The notes: generated by a model not told the origin, from the letters alone. DNA of 64,000 nt from JAGHEK01 sp044426235 (GCA_044426235.1 JAWXUS010000001.1:124001-188000); one strand, 5' to 3'. Positions 8,669-16,502 are shown, counted from the stretch's first letter. Made by a program: numbers and translations.

Positions 8669-9412
8669 CTATCCAAAATTTAATCTAAAAATTTCTTGTA
8701 CATTTCTATTATTGAAAACCCTTTGAGGAGTATCAACAAGTTCAACACTTTTATTATTTAAAAATACAACTTTATCTGCATATTCTTTTACTAAACTAAA
8801 ATCGTGAGATACCAGAACTATACATAAATCATTAATATTTCTTAAATTTGAAACTATTTCATAAAATATCTTAAGTCCCGCCTGATCAACTCCAGAAACT
8901 GGTTCGTCAAGAAGTAATATATTTGGTAAAGGTGTTAATGATAAAGCTAATAATACCCTTTGAAGTTCTCCTCCAGATAAGAAACCTAATTTCTTATCTA
9001 TTAATTTTTCAGAATCAACTTTTCTAAGTACCTCTAGAGTTTTTTCTTTATTTCTTTTTGAAAATAATAATGACTTATTTCCATACGTCGCATTAAACAA
9101 ATCATTAACAGTAATTGGTGATGTATAATCAAAATCAAGTTTTTGTGGAACGTATCCTATAATTGGCTTTTTTATTTGCTTATCGTCTTCACTAAAAAAT
9201 TCTAGGCTACCACTAAATTCATTTTCTCCAATTATTGATTTTAATAAAGTACTTTTACCACAACCATTAACTCCTATTAAAGCAACTAATTCCCCACAAT
9301 GAAGATGTAGATTTATATCTTCTAATATTGTGTTATTTCCTTTTTTCACACTTAAATTACTTATCTTAGTTAAACAAAAATCGCTTCCGCATTTTTCGCA
9401 ACTATTATTCAT
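8669..9412 (-). CDS. Zinc-type metal ABC transporter ATP-binding protein
   Basis: The 247-residue ATPase contains Walker A GVNGCGKST, signature LSGGELQRV, Walker B ILLLDEPVSG and the switch-region histidine in LVSHD. Before the ABC fold it carries a short cysteine motif CEKCGSDFCLTKI, a CxxC plus a third Cys. Clostridial zinc importer ATPases often have a related N-terminal cysteine cluster, so this may be a metal-sensing or metal-binding tail; that role is inference. Its ATG overlaps the last codons of the binding-protein gene by eight bases, so the two are translationally coupled. Confidence 0.9.
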   Translation of the reverse strand: MNNSCEKCGSDFCLTKISNLSVKKGNNTILEDINLHLHCGELVALIGVNGCGKSTLLKSIIGENEFSGSLEFFSEDDKQIKKPIIGYVPQKLDFDYTSPITVNDLFNATYGNKSLLFSKRNKEKTLEVLRKVDSEKLIDKKLGFLSGGELQRVLLALSLTPLPNILLLDEPVSGVDQAGLKIFYEIVSNLRNINDLCIVLVSHDFSLVKEYADKVVFLNNKSVELVDTPQRVFNNRNVQEIFRLNFG

Positions 9413-10565
9413 AGTTTAGAGCCTCTTTTAAAATACTTAAATTATATTCCATAGCTTCAACATAAGTTTTATCATTCTTTAAAGTCATAGTATCTAATAT
9501 ATAAACATTAGTATTAGTTTCTTTTTGTATTACGTCAACAGTATTTTGTGTGAATTGTTCTTCTGTAAATATACTTTTAACTTCATTAGTATTTATTAAA
9601 TCAATTATCTCTTCAATCTTTTTAGCACTAACTTCTTGATTTTCTTCATCTTGAATATTTGATACTATATTTAAATTATAAGCATCTGCTAAATATACGA
9701 ATGAATTATGGAAAGTTACTATATTATTATTTTTTACATTACTAAGTTCATCTTCAAACCTTTTATCTAAACTTTCTAATTCTATTTTTAAACTTTCTAA
9801 ATTAGAAGTATATACTTTTTCATTTTCTGGGTTTAATTTAATCAATTCATTTGCTATATTTTCTGCTTGATTTATTGCATTTTCTATATTAAGCCAAATA
9901 TGTGGATTTATTTCGTGATCACAGTCTTCACTGTGTACGTGTTCTTCTGTATGCTCTTCTTCACAACAATCGTCTTCGTGTACGTGTTCCTCTGTATGCT
10001 CTTCTTCACAACAATCGTCTTCGTGTACGTGTTCCTCTATATGTTCTTCATCACAACAATCGTCTTCATGTACATGTTCTTCTACATGCTCTTCATCACA
10101 ACAATCGTCTTCATGTACATGTTCTTCTACATGTTCTTCATCACAACAATCGTCTTCGTGTACGTGTTCTTCTGTATGATCTTCATCACAACATTCATCT
10201 TCGTGTGTGTGTATGTAATCATTAACTAAAATATCTATACCTACACTAGTATCGATAATATTTGAAACACCCGAAATAGCCTTTTCAATAGAACTTTCCA
10301 TTCCTGCACCATTTATAATTAATACGTCTGTATTTTCAATTTTTTTCATATCATTAGTCGTTAAAGTATAATCATGAAGACAACCAACTCCTTCACTTTC
10401 TAAACTCTCAACTAAAACATTTTTTGCATCTTTAGTTATTTCATTAGTTAATAAGGTTATTGGATTAAAAGATGTTGTAATAACAAATGTATCATCATTT
10501 AATGCATCTGTTGAAGTACAACCTGATACCATTAACCCAATTAATAACATACTCAAAATTTTCAT
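9405..10565 (-). CDS. Metal ABC transporter substrate-binding lipoprotein with long His/Cys repeat
   Basis: This 386-residue ZnuA/AdcA-type protein has a lipoprotein signal with lipobox VSGC (Cys16). The N-terminal lobe has TSFNPITLLTNEITKD and LHDYTLTTNDM, and the C-terminal lobe has NPHIWLNIENAI, VTFHNSFVYLADAYNL and SIFTEEQF. Residues 119-218 are six and a half copies of a 15-residue unit built around HVHEDDCC, replacing the usual His-rich loop. Zinc is the most likely ligand, and the cysteine pairs are unusual for this loop. The gene heads the operon and has a TTGACA-17-TAAGAT promoter with a Fur-type operator. The ATG follows AAAGGAGAG. Confidence 0.92.
   Translation of the reverse strand: MKILSMLLIGLMVSGCTSTDALNDDTFVITTSFNPITLLTNEITKDAKNVLVESLESEGVGCLHDYTLTTNDMKKIENTDVLIINGAGMESSIEKAISGVSNIIDTSVGIDILVNDYIHTHEDECCDEDHTEEHVHEDDCCDEEHVEEHVHEDDCCDEEHVEEHVHEDDCCDEEHIEEHVHEDDCCEEEHTEEHVHEDDCCEEEHTEEHVHSEDCDHEINPHIWLNIENAINQAENIANELIKLNPENEKVYTSNLESLKIELESLDKRFEDELSNVKNNNIVTFHNSFVYLADAYNLNIVSNIQDEENQEVSAKKIEEIIDLINTNEVKSIFTEEQFTQNTVDVIQKETNTNVYILDTMTLKNDKTYVEAMEYNLSILKEALNYE
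9912..10211 (-). repeat. 45-bp tandem repeat encoding HVHEDDCCxEEHxEE units
   Basis: About 6.5 in-frame copies of a 45-bp unit lie within the metal-binding lipoprotein gene. Each copy encodes 15 residues with three His, two Cys and six to eight acidic residues. The copies are nearly identical at DNA level, with Val/Ile/Thr and Asp/Glu substitutions, so copy number can probably vary by slippage or recombination without breaking the frame. Confidence 0.95.
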
Positions 10566-10582
10566 TTATTCTCTCCTTTATT

Positions 10583-10597
10583 TGATATTCATTATCA
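10583..10597. promoter_or_regulatory. Fur/Zur-type 7-1-7 operator
   Basis: TGATATTCATTATCA is a 7-1-7 inverted repeat with one mismatch from perfect symmetry. It matches the core of the Fur-family box (TGATAATnATTATCA). It lies just downstream of the -10 element of the metal transporter promoter, where a bound repressor would block transcription. Zur or Fur is the expected regulator; a Fur-family gene is at 27264. Confidence 0.75.
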
Positions 10598-10603
10598 CTT
10601 AGT

Positions 10604-10632
10604 ATCTTATATTATTTTCATTTCTTTGTCAA
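10604..10632 (-). promoter_or_regulatory. Promoter of the zinc ABC importer operon
   Basis: On the minus strand, TTGACA (10627-10632) and TAAGAT (10604-10609) are separated by exactly 17 bp, about 40-60 bp upstream of the binding-protein ATG. This is a good sigma-A type promoter. Confidence 0.85.
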
Positions 10633-10703
10633 CAATATTTAAACCCCTATTAAATAATATTACTATTTTTTATCAAAATTCATCTTTATTTAAATATATA
10701 TGA

Positions 10704-10856
10704 TTAATTTGTATAAATAATAAAAGACTTAAAATTCAAGCCTTTAATCGCATATATTAAGTGTATAAATTTAATTAATTTCCTACATTTTTCTCTATTG
10801 AAATATTTATCAGTTGATAAAACATCAACAAATGGATTTTTTAATCCAAGTTTCAT
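10704..10856 (-). CDS. Possible small ORF or gene remnant, unknown
   Basis: A 50-codon frame begins at the ATG at 10854-10856 and has codon use like its neighbours. It encodes MKLGLKNPFVDVLSTDKY and a basic C-terminus. The frame is open upstream of this ATG for about ten more codons, but no well-placed ribosome binding site is seen, and no family is recognised. It lies just after the ABC permease stop codon. It may be a short downstream gene or the tail of a decayed one; the evidence for expression is weak. Confidence 0.25.
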   Translation of the reverse strand: MKLGLKNPFVDVLSTDKYFNREKCRKLIKFIHLIYAIKGLNFKSFIIYTN

Positions 10857-10878
10857 ACCTATATCATAAAATCCATTT
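10830..10878. repeat. 11-bp inverted repeat downstream of ABC permease
   Basis: AAATGGATTTT (10830-10840) and AAAATCCATTT (10868-10878) are perfect 11-bp inverted repeats separated by 27 bp. They could form a long-loop hairpin in the transcript after the permease gene. There is no adjacent T-run, so this is not a standard terminator. Confidence 0.5.
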
Positions 10879-10888
10879 CTTACTATCC

Positions 10889-12436
10889 TTATCTTTTTGA
10901 TATTATTCCAAGTATTAAATCTAGAATTCCTGTAAGTAAAATAAGTAAAACTATATTTACACCAAAAATCATCTCAGACATTTTTATATCTTCAAAAACC
11001 TTAAGTACAAAAAATCCAAGTGAATAAACGTATAATGCTATTCCAAATAGATTAAATAAAACTGGAAGTCCTTGTTTAACTACTATTGCAGGATTTGTCC
11101 ATTCAAAATTTGGAAATAATATATTTAATATAGTTCCTAAATAACTACTAAAAATACATAGCATAAGTGGGAATAAAATTATTATTATAGACCAAATAAA
11201 ATTAGATTCAAATATGTATACACTAAATAAACTACAAAGAATACATATCGGTAAATTTATTACTAAATTAAAGGCAATTTTTGATAAATAAATTTTTTTC
11301 GTTGGAATAGGTAGACTCTTTAGTATCCAAAATTTATTTCCCTCAAGGGATAAACTACAAGTAGTTGTTGGAGTTATACTAAATAACAATCCTAAAATAA
11401 GTGGAACAAAAACTATAAGTCTTCTTTCGATTAATACAACTTGAATTATATCACCACTAAAAAATTTGGCATAAATTAAAAGTCCAACTGCAGTCACTAC
11501 TCCAAAAAGTGTATTTACAGTATACACAGGTGTTGCAAGTAGCATTTTAATTTCTTTTTTTATTAAAGAATTAAAAACCTTACTTTTTCTAAATGAGTTT
11601 TTTAATACTTTAACTTCTTGTTTTGTGTTTACAAGGAATGAATGTATGTCAAAAAAATAATTAGAAACTAAAACTATAAATATGAAAGTAGTTAAAAATG
11701 ATAATGCAAAATATATTATAAGTGAAAAAGCATCACCTTTTAAAACATTCATAAATAAAACACTAGTTGGTAAAACTATGTATATATTATATTTTATTTC
11801 TTCAGAAAAATTTGCAACTTCTGAAATGTTAACAACATTGTTTTGAAGAATTATTATTATTGCTAAAACAATAAATGTTGCAATTGAAATAAATATATTC
11901 TTATTTTTCATATTTTTTGAAAAATAAGAAATTATAATTCCTATTAAATTTGACAGAAACATTGGTGCTATTGGTAGTAAAAATATACTTAAAATAGATA
12001 AAAATATATTTATATTTCCTAAATTTATGTATGAATTAAGAACTAATATTAAAGGAATCATAATAAGTAGTGAAAGTATTAAATTTAATATGTACATAAA
12101 AAGAAGTTTAGAAGTTATTATTGTTCTTATTTTAATCGGAAGAGATAAAAGAAAATCATAATCTTTAAATGTAAATAGATTGTTACTAGTATATAAAATT
12201 CCAAATATAAAAATTATACTAGAAGTTGTAAAAAACATTAAAAGTGGTGCTATGTCAATAGAGTTCACAGTTTTCAAATTACTTATCATAATTTCACTAT
12301 AAGAAAAACTAGACATAATAATACTAATAATAATTACACTTATTACGAATATAAAAGTCTTCTTATTCGATTTATTTATAGATAAAACACTTCCAACCAT
12401 ATTCCAAAATTCATTTTTCAGTAAATTTCCTAACAT
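10889..12436 (-). CDS. ABC transporter permease (ABC-2-like exporter)
   Basis: The 515-residue integral membrane protein has about twelve hydrophobic segments arranged as two groups of six around a central soluble loop (VNTKQEVKVLKNSFRKSKVF and following). It follows the ATPase gene at 12446 by only nine bases and should be its membrane partner. The architecture resembles large clostridial ABC-2 type permeases; whether it exports a lipid, peptide or drug cannot be told. The ATG follows TAGGAGAATTAT. No accessory substrate-binding protein is present, which fits an exporter. Confidence 0.8.
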   Translation of the reverse strand: MLGNLLKNEFWNMVGSVLSINKSNKKTFIFVISVIIISIIMSSFSYSEIMISNLKTVNSIDIAPLLMFFTTSSIIFIFGILYTSNNLFTFKDYDFLLSLPIKIRTIITSKLLFMYILNLILSLLIMIPLILVLNSYINLGNINIFLSILSIFLLPIAPMFLSNLIGIIISYFSKNMKNKNIFISIATFIVLAIIIILQNNVVNISEVANFSEEIKYNIYIVLPTSVLFMNVLKGDAFSLIIYFALSFLTTFIFIVLVSNYFFDIHSFLVNTKQEVKVLKNSFRKSKVFNSLIKKEIKMLLATPVYTVNTLFGVVTAVGLLIYAKFFSGDIIQVVLIERRLIVFVPLILGLLFSITPTTTCSLSLEGNKFWILKSLPIPTKKIYLSKIAFNLVINLPICILCSLFSVYIFESNFIWSIIIILFPLMLCIFSSYLGTILNILFPNFEWTNPAIVVKQGLPVLFNLFGIALYVYSLGFFVLKVFEDIKMSEMIFGVNIVLLILLTGILDLILGIISKR

Positions 12437-12445
12437 ATAATTCTC

Positions 12446-13150
12446 CTATTCTGTAAGTTCAAGAAATAATGTTTCAAGAGATTTATCCTTTAATACATCA
12501 TTAGTTTCACCACTTACTATTAATTCACCATTTTTTATTATAACTAAATTATCACATAAATTTTGTGCAACCTCTAAAACATGAGTTGAATAAAATATAC
12601 TTCCTCCATTTTCACACATTTCTTTCATAAGTTTTTTTAGAATATGACTAGCTTTCGGATCAAGTCCTACAAATGGTTCATCTAATATAAGTACTTTTGG
12701 TTCGTGAATAAATGCAGAAATTATAACTAATTTTTGTTTCATACCGTGAGAATAAGAACTCACTAAATCATTTAATACATTTTCCATACCAAATAGACTT
12801 GCATACTTCTCTATTAATTTCTTTCTTTTTGAGTAAGTCATTTGATATGCATCGGCTATAAAGTTCAGATAATCAATACCTTTCATAAAATCATAAATAT
12901 CTGGATTATCTGGTATGTATGCTATTATTTTTTTTACTCGATTTGGATAATTTTTTACTGAAATATCATTAATCAATATTTCACCTTCATAATCATTATT
13001 TATTCCAACTATAGATTTTATAGTTGTAGTTTTCCCAGCCCCATTATGCCCAATAAAACCGCATATACAACCCCTTTTAACTTCAATGCTTAAATTATTA
13101 ACCGCTACTTTTTCTTTAAATTTTCTAGTAAAATTAACTACTTTTATCAT
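12446..13150 (-). CDS. ABC transporter ATP-binding protein (exporter type)
   Basis: The 234-residue ATPase has Walker A GHNGAGKTT, signature SYSHGMKQKL (a degenerate LSGGQ-like motif usual in ABC-2 exporters), Walker B VLILDEPFVGLDP and switch STHVLE. It pairs with the permease at 10889. The ATG follows AAAAGGAG. Only about 20 bases separate the start from the terminator behind the selenoprotein candidate, leaving no room for a promoter. Expression therefore probably depends on read-through of that terminator or on a promoter inside the upstream gene. Confidence 0.9.
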   Translation of the reverse strand: MIKVVNFTRKFKEKVAVNNLSIEVKRGCICGFIGHNGAGKTTTIKSIVGINNDYEGEILINDISVKNYPNRVKKIIAYIPDNPDIYDFMKGIDYLNFIADAYQMTYSKRKKLIEKYASLFGMENVLNDLVSSYSHGMKQKLVIISAFIHEPKVLILDEPFVGLDPKASHILKKLMKEMCENGGSIFYSTHVLEVAQNLCDNLVIIKNGELIVSGETNDVLKDKSLETLFLELTE

Positions 13151-13170
13151 CTCTACTCCTTTTTGTATCT

Positions 13171-13196
13171 AAAAAGGTATAGATAAAATCTACACC
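13171..13196 (-). terminator. Terminator or attenuator between the UGA-containing gene and the ABC exporter
   Basis: On the minus strand GGTGTAGAT and ATCTATACC form a 9-bp stem (one G-T pair) around TTT and are followed by five Ts. It abuts the stop codon of the ArsC/Spx-like gene. Because the exporter starts 20 bases later, it may act as a partial terminator. Confidence 0.82.
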
Positions 13197-13550
13197 TTAT
13201 AATAAATTTTCTATATATTCTTTTTCCTTAAAACCAAGTAATAATTTTTTCCCATTAAAAGCCATAGGCCTTTTTATAAGCATATAATCACTAGTTAACA
13301 GTTCTAATAATTCATTTTCACTTTTTTCATTTATAACTTCTTTTAATTTAAGTTCTTTATATTTTGTACCAAGTGTATTAAACATTTTTTTAATGTCAAG
13401 ACCACTTTTTTCACTTATTTCTCTAAATTCTTCTTTTGAAGGTATATTTTTTGATATATCAACTTCTTCAAATTCTAAATTATTTTCCATTAACCAAACC
13501 TTGGCTTTTCTAACAGTGGATCACTTCGAATATCCGTATAATTTTATCAT
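13197..13550 (-). CDS. ArsC/Spx-like thioredoxin-fold protein with in-frame UGA (candidate selenoprotein)
   Basis: The 117-codon gene starts at ATG 13548-13550 behind AAGGAG and reads M-I-K-L-Y-G-Y-S-K, then UGA (13521-13523), then S-T-V-R-K-A-K-V-W-L and the rest of an ArsC/Spx/MgsR-like protein. In this family that codon is the catalytic Cys of YxKCSTxRKA. The C-terminal half has the family pattern SGLDIKKMFNT, Y-KELKLK and LIKRP (Arg94-Pro95, the cis-proline region). The other usual Cys of the CxxC is Val13. A hairpin with a GGU loop sits 20 nt after the UGA. Standard calling would give only a 97-residue fragment from 13490 lacking the active site. The likely role is a redox enzyme related to arsenate reductase; the substrate is unknown. 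Selenocysteine insertion is inferred. Confidence 0.75.
13492..13506 (-). promoter_or_regulatory. Candidate bacterial SECIS hairpin (ArsC/Spx-like gene)
   Basis: In the mRNA, AGCCAA and UUGGUU form a 6-bp stem (one G-U pair) around the loop GGU. The loop begins 20 nt after the in-frame UGA. Bacterial SECIS elements have the apical loop roughly 16-37 nt after the UGA with a G in the first two loop positions; the E. coli fdhF loop also starts GGU. The fit is good, but the stem is short. Confidence 0.6.
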
Positions 13551-13576
13551 CTGATTCTCCTTAGGTGTTTTTTATT

Positions 13577-13605
13577 ATTATACCTAAAAATAATTAATTT
13601 AACAA
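13577..13605 (-). promoter_or_regulatory. Promoter of the ArsC/Spx-like candidate selenoprotein gene
   Basis: On the minus strand TTGTTA (13600-13605) and TATAAT (13577-13582) are spaced by 17 bp. They sit about 27-55 bp upstream of the proposed ATG at 13550, which supports transcription of the full-length frame including the UGA. Confidence 0.7.
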
Positions 13606-13699
13606 TATACACTAATTTTATTTATATAATTTTTATTAAACCCTTTTTATTAATTTTTTTTTGATATATAATTACTCTAAAAAATTAAGGAGATTTTTT

Positions 13700-14350
13700 A
13701 TGAATATATTATTAGCAGAAGATGATCAAAAGATAAGCAGATTAATAAGTGATTTTTTAAAAATAAATGGATATAACGTTTTAGTTGTAGACAATGGACA
13801 AAAAGCTATTGAACTATTTGAGGATAATGATATTAATCTTTGTATACTAGATGTTATGATGCCCTTTGTTGATGGGTGGGAAGTTTGTAAATTTGTCAAA
13901 AAAAATAGCGATGTACCTGTTTTAATGCTAACTGCAAAAGACAAAGATGTAGACGAATTATTCGGCTTTGACATTGGGTGTGATGAATATATGTCTAAAC
14001 CATTTAATATTAATTTACTTCTAGCACGTGTTAAAAATCTTACAAAAAGATTTGAAAGCAAAAGTATTAAATTTAATGGTATAGAAATTGATAAAACTTC
14101 ACATATAGTAAAGATAGATAATGAAGAAATTAATCTTACACCAAAAGAATTTGAACTTCTTGAACTTTTTATGGAAAATATAAATAATACTTTTAGCCGA
14201 GATTATTTGCTTGAAACTGTTTGGGGATATGATTATGAAGGAGATGAAAGAACTGTTGATACACATATAACAAGACTTCGTAAAAAATTACAAAATAAAT
14301 CAGAATATCTGAAAACTATTAGAGGTTATGGCTATAAACTTTCTATATAA
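13700..14350 (+). CDS. OmpR/PhoB-family response regulator
   Basis: The 216-residue protein has a receiver domain (residues 1-115) with acidic pocket E7-D8-D9, phospho-acceptor Asp51 in ILDVMMP, Thr78 and Lys100 (SKPF). The C-terminal winged-helix DNA-binding domain (about 125-216) includes LTPKEFELLELF, VWGYDYEGDERTVDTHITRLRKKL and TIRGYGYKL. The frame runs from 13661, but AAGGAG precedes the ATG at 13700, which matches the family N-terminus. Its histidine kinase follows after nine bases. Likely targets are the two secreted-protein genes directly downstream, whose promoters each carry an 11-bp-period direct repeat of the PhoB kind. Confidence 0.93.
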   Translation: MNILLAEDDQKISRLISDFLKINGYNVLVVDNGQKAIELFEDNDINLCILDVMMPFVDGWEVCKFVKKNSDVPVLMLTAKDKDVDELFGFDIGCDEYMSKPFNINLLLARVKNLTKRFESKSIKFNGIEIDKTSHIVKIDNEEINLTPKEFELLELFMENINNTFSRDYLLETVWGYDYEGDERTVDTHITRLRKKLQNKSEYLKTIRGYGYKLSI

Positions 14351-14359
14351 GGAGAAAAT

Positions 14360-15799
14360 TTGAGATCAATAAAAACTAAATTAATGAGTTCTATCTTATT
14401 TATTAATTCTTTAATATTAATTGGAATTCTTTTTTTCACATTTAACTTTGAAAATTACTACATAAAACAACTTTCAATTAATATGTATAATCTAATATAT
14501 AAGATAGAAAATAAAATTGAATCTTTGAATAATGAAATTAATGGAGTTTCAATTTATGAAATTGTAAAGGGCGAAAATATAAGTATTGATATAATTGATA
14601 ATATTGATAAAAAAATTGTTTTTACCAATAAATTAAACTTAGATTATTTCCTACTTAGTACCAAAGATAATCTAAGTAAACAAAAAAATATTGAATACGA
14701 TACTCTTAGAAGTATTAATAATCAAAAATATCATTCCTACATAGGTAAAGATAGAGAAAATGTTGAATTTTTAATTGTAGAATATACTACAGAAAGTGAA
14801 CTTTATACCATAAATATTAGAACTCAAATTGCATCAATAAAAAATAGTATTAATACAGTTCTTAAATTTTTAATGATAATATTTATTCCAATAATGCTTG
14901 TATCAATAATACTTGGAATTTATTTATCAAAAAGATTTACTAAGCCAATAATTGAACTTAATAATATTACAGATGAGATTTCTAAATTAAATTTTAATAA
15001 AAAATCAAATATTAATACTGATGATGAAATTGAAACTCTCGGAAATAATATTAATAAACTATCTAATGAAATTGAAAAATCTCTTAAAGATTTAAAAGTT
15101 AAAAATCAAGATTTAAAAATTCTAATTGACGATAAAGAACAAAAAGAAATACTTAGACGTGAATTTGTGAGTGGAGTTAGTCACGAATTAAAAACTCCAA
15201 TAACAATAATTAGCGGATATACTCAAGCACTTCTTGAAAATATTATAACGGATAAAGAAAGTATTAACTATTACTTAGAAACGATACTTAATGAATCTAA
15301 TAATATGGAAAAAATGGTTTTAGAACTTCTAGAACTTTATAAATTAGAATCTAGAACTTCTAAATTAAAAATTGAAAAAGTAAATTTAAAAGACTTGATT
15401 CATGAAATAAGTAAAAAATTTGAGTATAGATTAAATGATATAAATCTAGTTTTAGAAACTGATAATGTTGAAATTGAATGTGATAAATTTAGAATCTCAC
15501 AAGTTATAAATAATTACTTAGACAATGCAATTCATCATATTAATAATGAAAATACTATAAAAATTTCAGTAAATGAAAATATAGATGATATTTTTATTTC
15601 AGTTTTTAATACTGGAGATACAATTTCTGATATTAATAAAATATGGTATTCTTTTTCTCAATTAGATGAATCAAGATCTTCAAATAGAATAGGTCTTGGG
15701 CTATCAATTTGCCGAGAAATACTTTCTATGCATAACTTTAATTTCGGTGTTTTAAATAAGGATAATGGTGTTGAATTCTATTTTATTATAAAAAAATAA
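14360..15799 (+). CDS. Sensor histidine kinase
   Basis: This 479-residue kinase has two membrane segments (about residues 8-28 and 168-189) enclosing an extracellular sensor of about 135 residues. A HAMP domain (SKRFTKPIIELNNITDEISKL) follows, then a HisKA domain with the phospho-acceptor His in FVSGVSHELKTPI and an HATPase domain with the N box NNYLDNAIHHI and the G box RIGLGLSICREI. It starts at TTG 14360, five bases after GGAG, and is co-transcribed with the response regulator. The extracellular placement of the sensor and the downstream secreted proteins suggest envelope-stress sensing; that is inference. Confidence 0.93.
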   Translation: MRSIKTKLMSSILFINSLILIGILFFTFNFENYYIKQLSINMYNLIYKIENKIESLNNEINGVSIYEIVKGENISIDIIDNIDKKIVFTNKLNLDYFLLSTKDNLSKQKNIEYDTLRSINNQKYHSYIGKDRENVEFLIVEYTTESELYTINIRTQIASIKNSINTVLKFLMIIFIPIMLVSIILGIYLSKRFTKPIIELNNITDEISKLNFNKKSNINTDDEIETLGNNINKLSNEIEKSLKDLKVKNQDLKILIDDKEQKEILRREFVSGVSHELKTPITIISGYTQALLENIITDKESINYYLETILNESNNMEKMVLELLELYKLESRTSKLKIEKVNLKDLIHEISKKFEYRLNDINLVLETDNVEIECDKFRISQVINNYLDNAIHHINNENTIKISVNENIDDIFISVFNTGDTISDINKIWYSFSQLDESRSSNRIGLGLSICREILSMHNFNFGVLNKDNGVEFYFIIKK

Positions 15800-15812
15800 A
15801 AAACTTTTTCTT

Positions 15813-15845
15813 TGTCACAGAGTTGTAACAATCACATCATATAAT
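15813..15845 (+). promoter_or_regulatory. PhoB-type direct repeat and -10 element, copy 1
   Basis: TGTCACA (15813-15819) and TGTAACA (15824-15830) are direct repeats with an 11-bp period. They occupy the -35 region nine bases before TATAAT (15840-15845), and no consensus -35 is present. This is the usual layout of promoters activated by OmpR/PhoB-family regulators, and such a regulator is encoded 1.5 kb upstream. Confidence 0.72.
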
Positions 15846-15909
15846 GAATTTATAGAAAACAACAAATATGAATTTGACATAAATAAAATTTAAAAGGAGA
15901 TATAAAATT

Positions 15910-16455
15910 ATGAACAAAAAAATATTATCATTATCATTAACATCATTACTTGGATTAAGTATTATGACAGGATTCGCTAGCGCAGACGAAACAACTTCTG
16001 AAGAAGTAGTTACTCCTGTAACTCAAGAAGTAGCACAAGGTAGAAAAGAAAAAGGTGCTCCTAGAGAAGATAAATTAGAAGGTGCTGAAAAAACTGACAA
16101 AAAAGCTAAAAAAGAAAAGACTGAATTAACTGAAGAACAAAAACTTGAAATGGAAACTAAAAAACAAGAATTGCAAGCTACTATTGAAGAAAATTACAAC
16201 AAATTAACTGAAGAGCAAAAAGCTTTATTCGATAAATACCTTAAAAAAGATGAAACTGAAAAATTGACTAAAGAAGAGTTTGAGGATTTAACTGATGAAG
16301 AAAAAACTGCACTTAAAGAAGAAATAAAAGCTAAAAAAGAAGAACACAAAGCTTTATTTGAATCAATGACTGATGAGGAAAAAGCACAACTTGAAGAAAT
16401 AAAACTTAGTGTGTTCGGTGAAAGTGGTTGCCAAAATAAAAATCACAAAAAATAA
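15910..16455 (+). CDS. Secreted, highly charged small protein, copy 1
   Basis: The 181-residue product has a signal peptide MNKKILSLSLTSLLGLSIMT ending in ASA, so it is exported. The mature part is almost entirely charged helix with repeated LTEEQK, LTDEEK and MTDEEK segments. This pattern is reminiscent of Spy/CpxP or DUF2680-like envelope proteins, but I cannot assign it firmly. The tail SGCQNKNHKK has one cysteine and is where the two copies differ. It follows a two-component system and carries a PhoB-like repeat in its promoter, suggesting control by that system in the way CpxP is controlled by CpxAR. Confidence 0.85.
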   Translation: MNKKILSLSLTSLLGLSIMTGFASADETTSEEVVTPVTQEVAQGRKEKGAPREDKLEGAEKTDKKAKKEKTELTEEQKLEMETKKQELQATIEENYNKLTEEQKALFDKYLKKDETEKLTKEEFEDLTDEEKTALKEEIKAKKEEHKALFESMTDEEKAQLEEIKLSVFGESGCQNKNHKK

Positions 16456-16469
16456 AAAAACTTTCCATT

Positions 16470-16502
16470 TGTCACAGAGCTGTAACAAAGAAAGTATATA
16501 AT
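16470..16502 (+). promoter_or_regulatory. PhoB-type direct repeat and -10 element, copy 2
   Basis: TGTCACA (16470-16476) and TGTAACA (16481-16487) have the same 11-bp period and the same nine-base distance to TATAAT (16497-16502) as in copy 1. The bases between the second repeat and the -10 differ between copies while the repeats are kept, which suggests the repeats are the functional part. Confidence 0.72.

Noticed and set aside
9867..10229. Plus-strand ORFs with striking repeats (VFVYVF or HNNRLRV units)
   Set aside because: They are antisense reflections of the 45-bp repeat coding for HVHEDDCC units and have no ribosome binding sites.
13197..13490. A 97-residue ArsC-like protein starting at ATG 13490
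   Set aside because: It lacks the first beta strand and active-site loop. An AAGG lies eight bases before this ATG, but the upstream ATG has a better AAGGAG and promoter, and the frame upstream is homologous to the family across the UGA.
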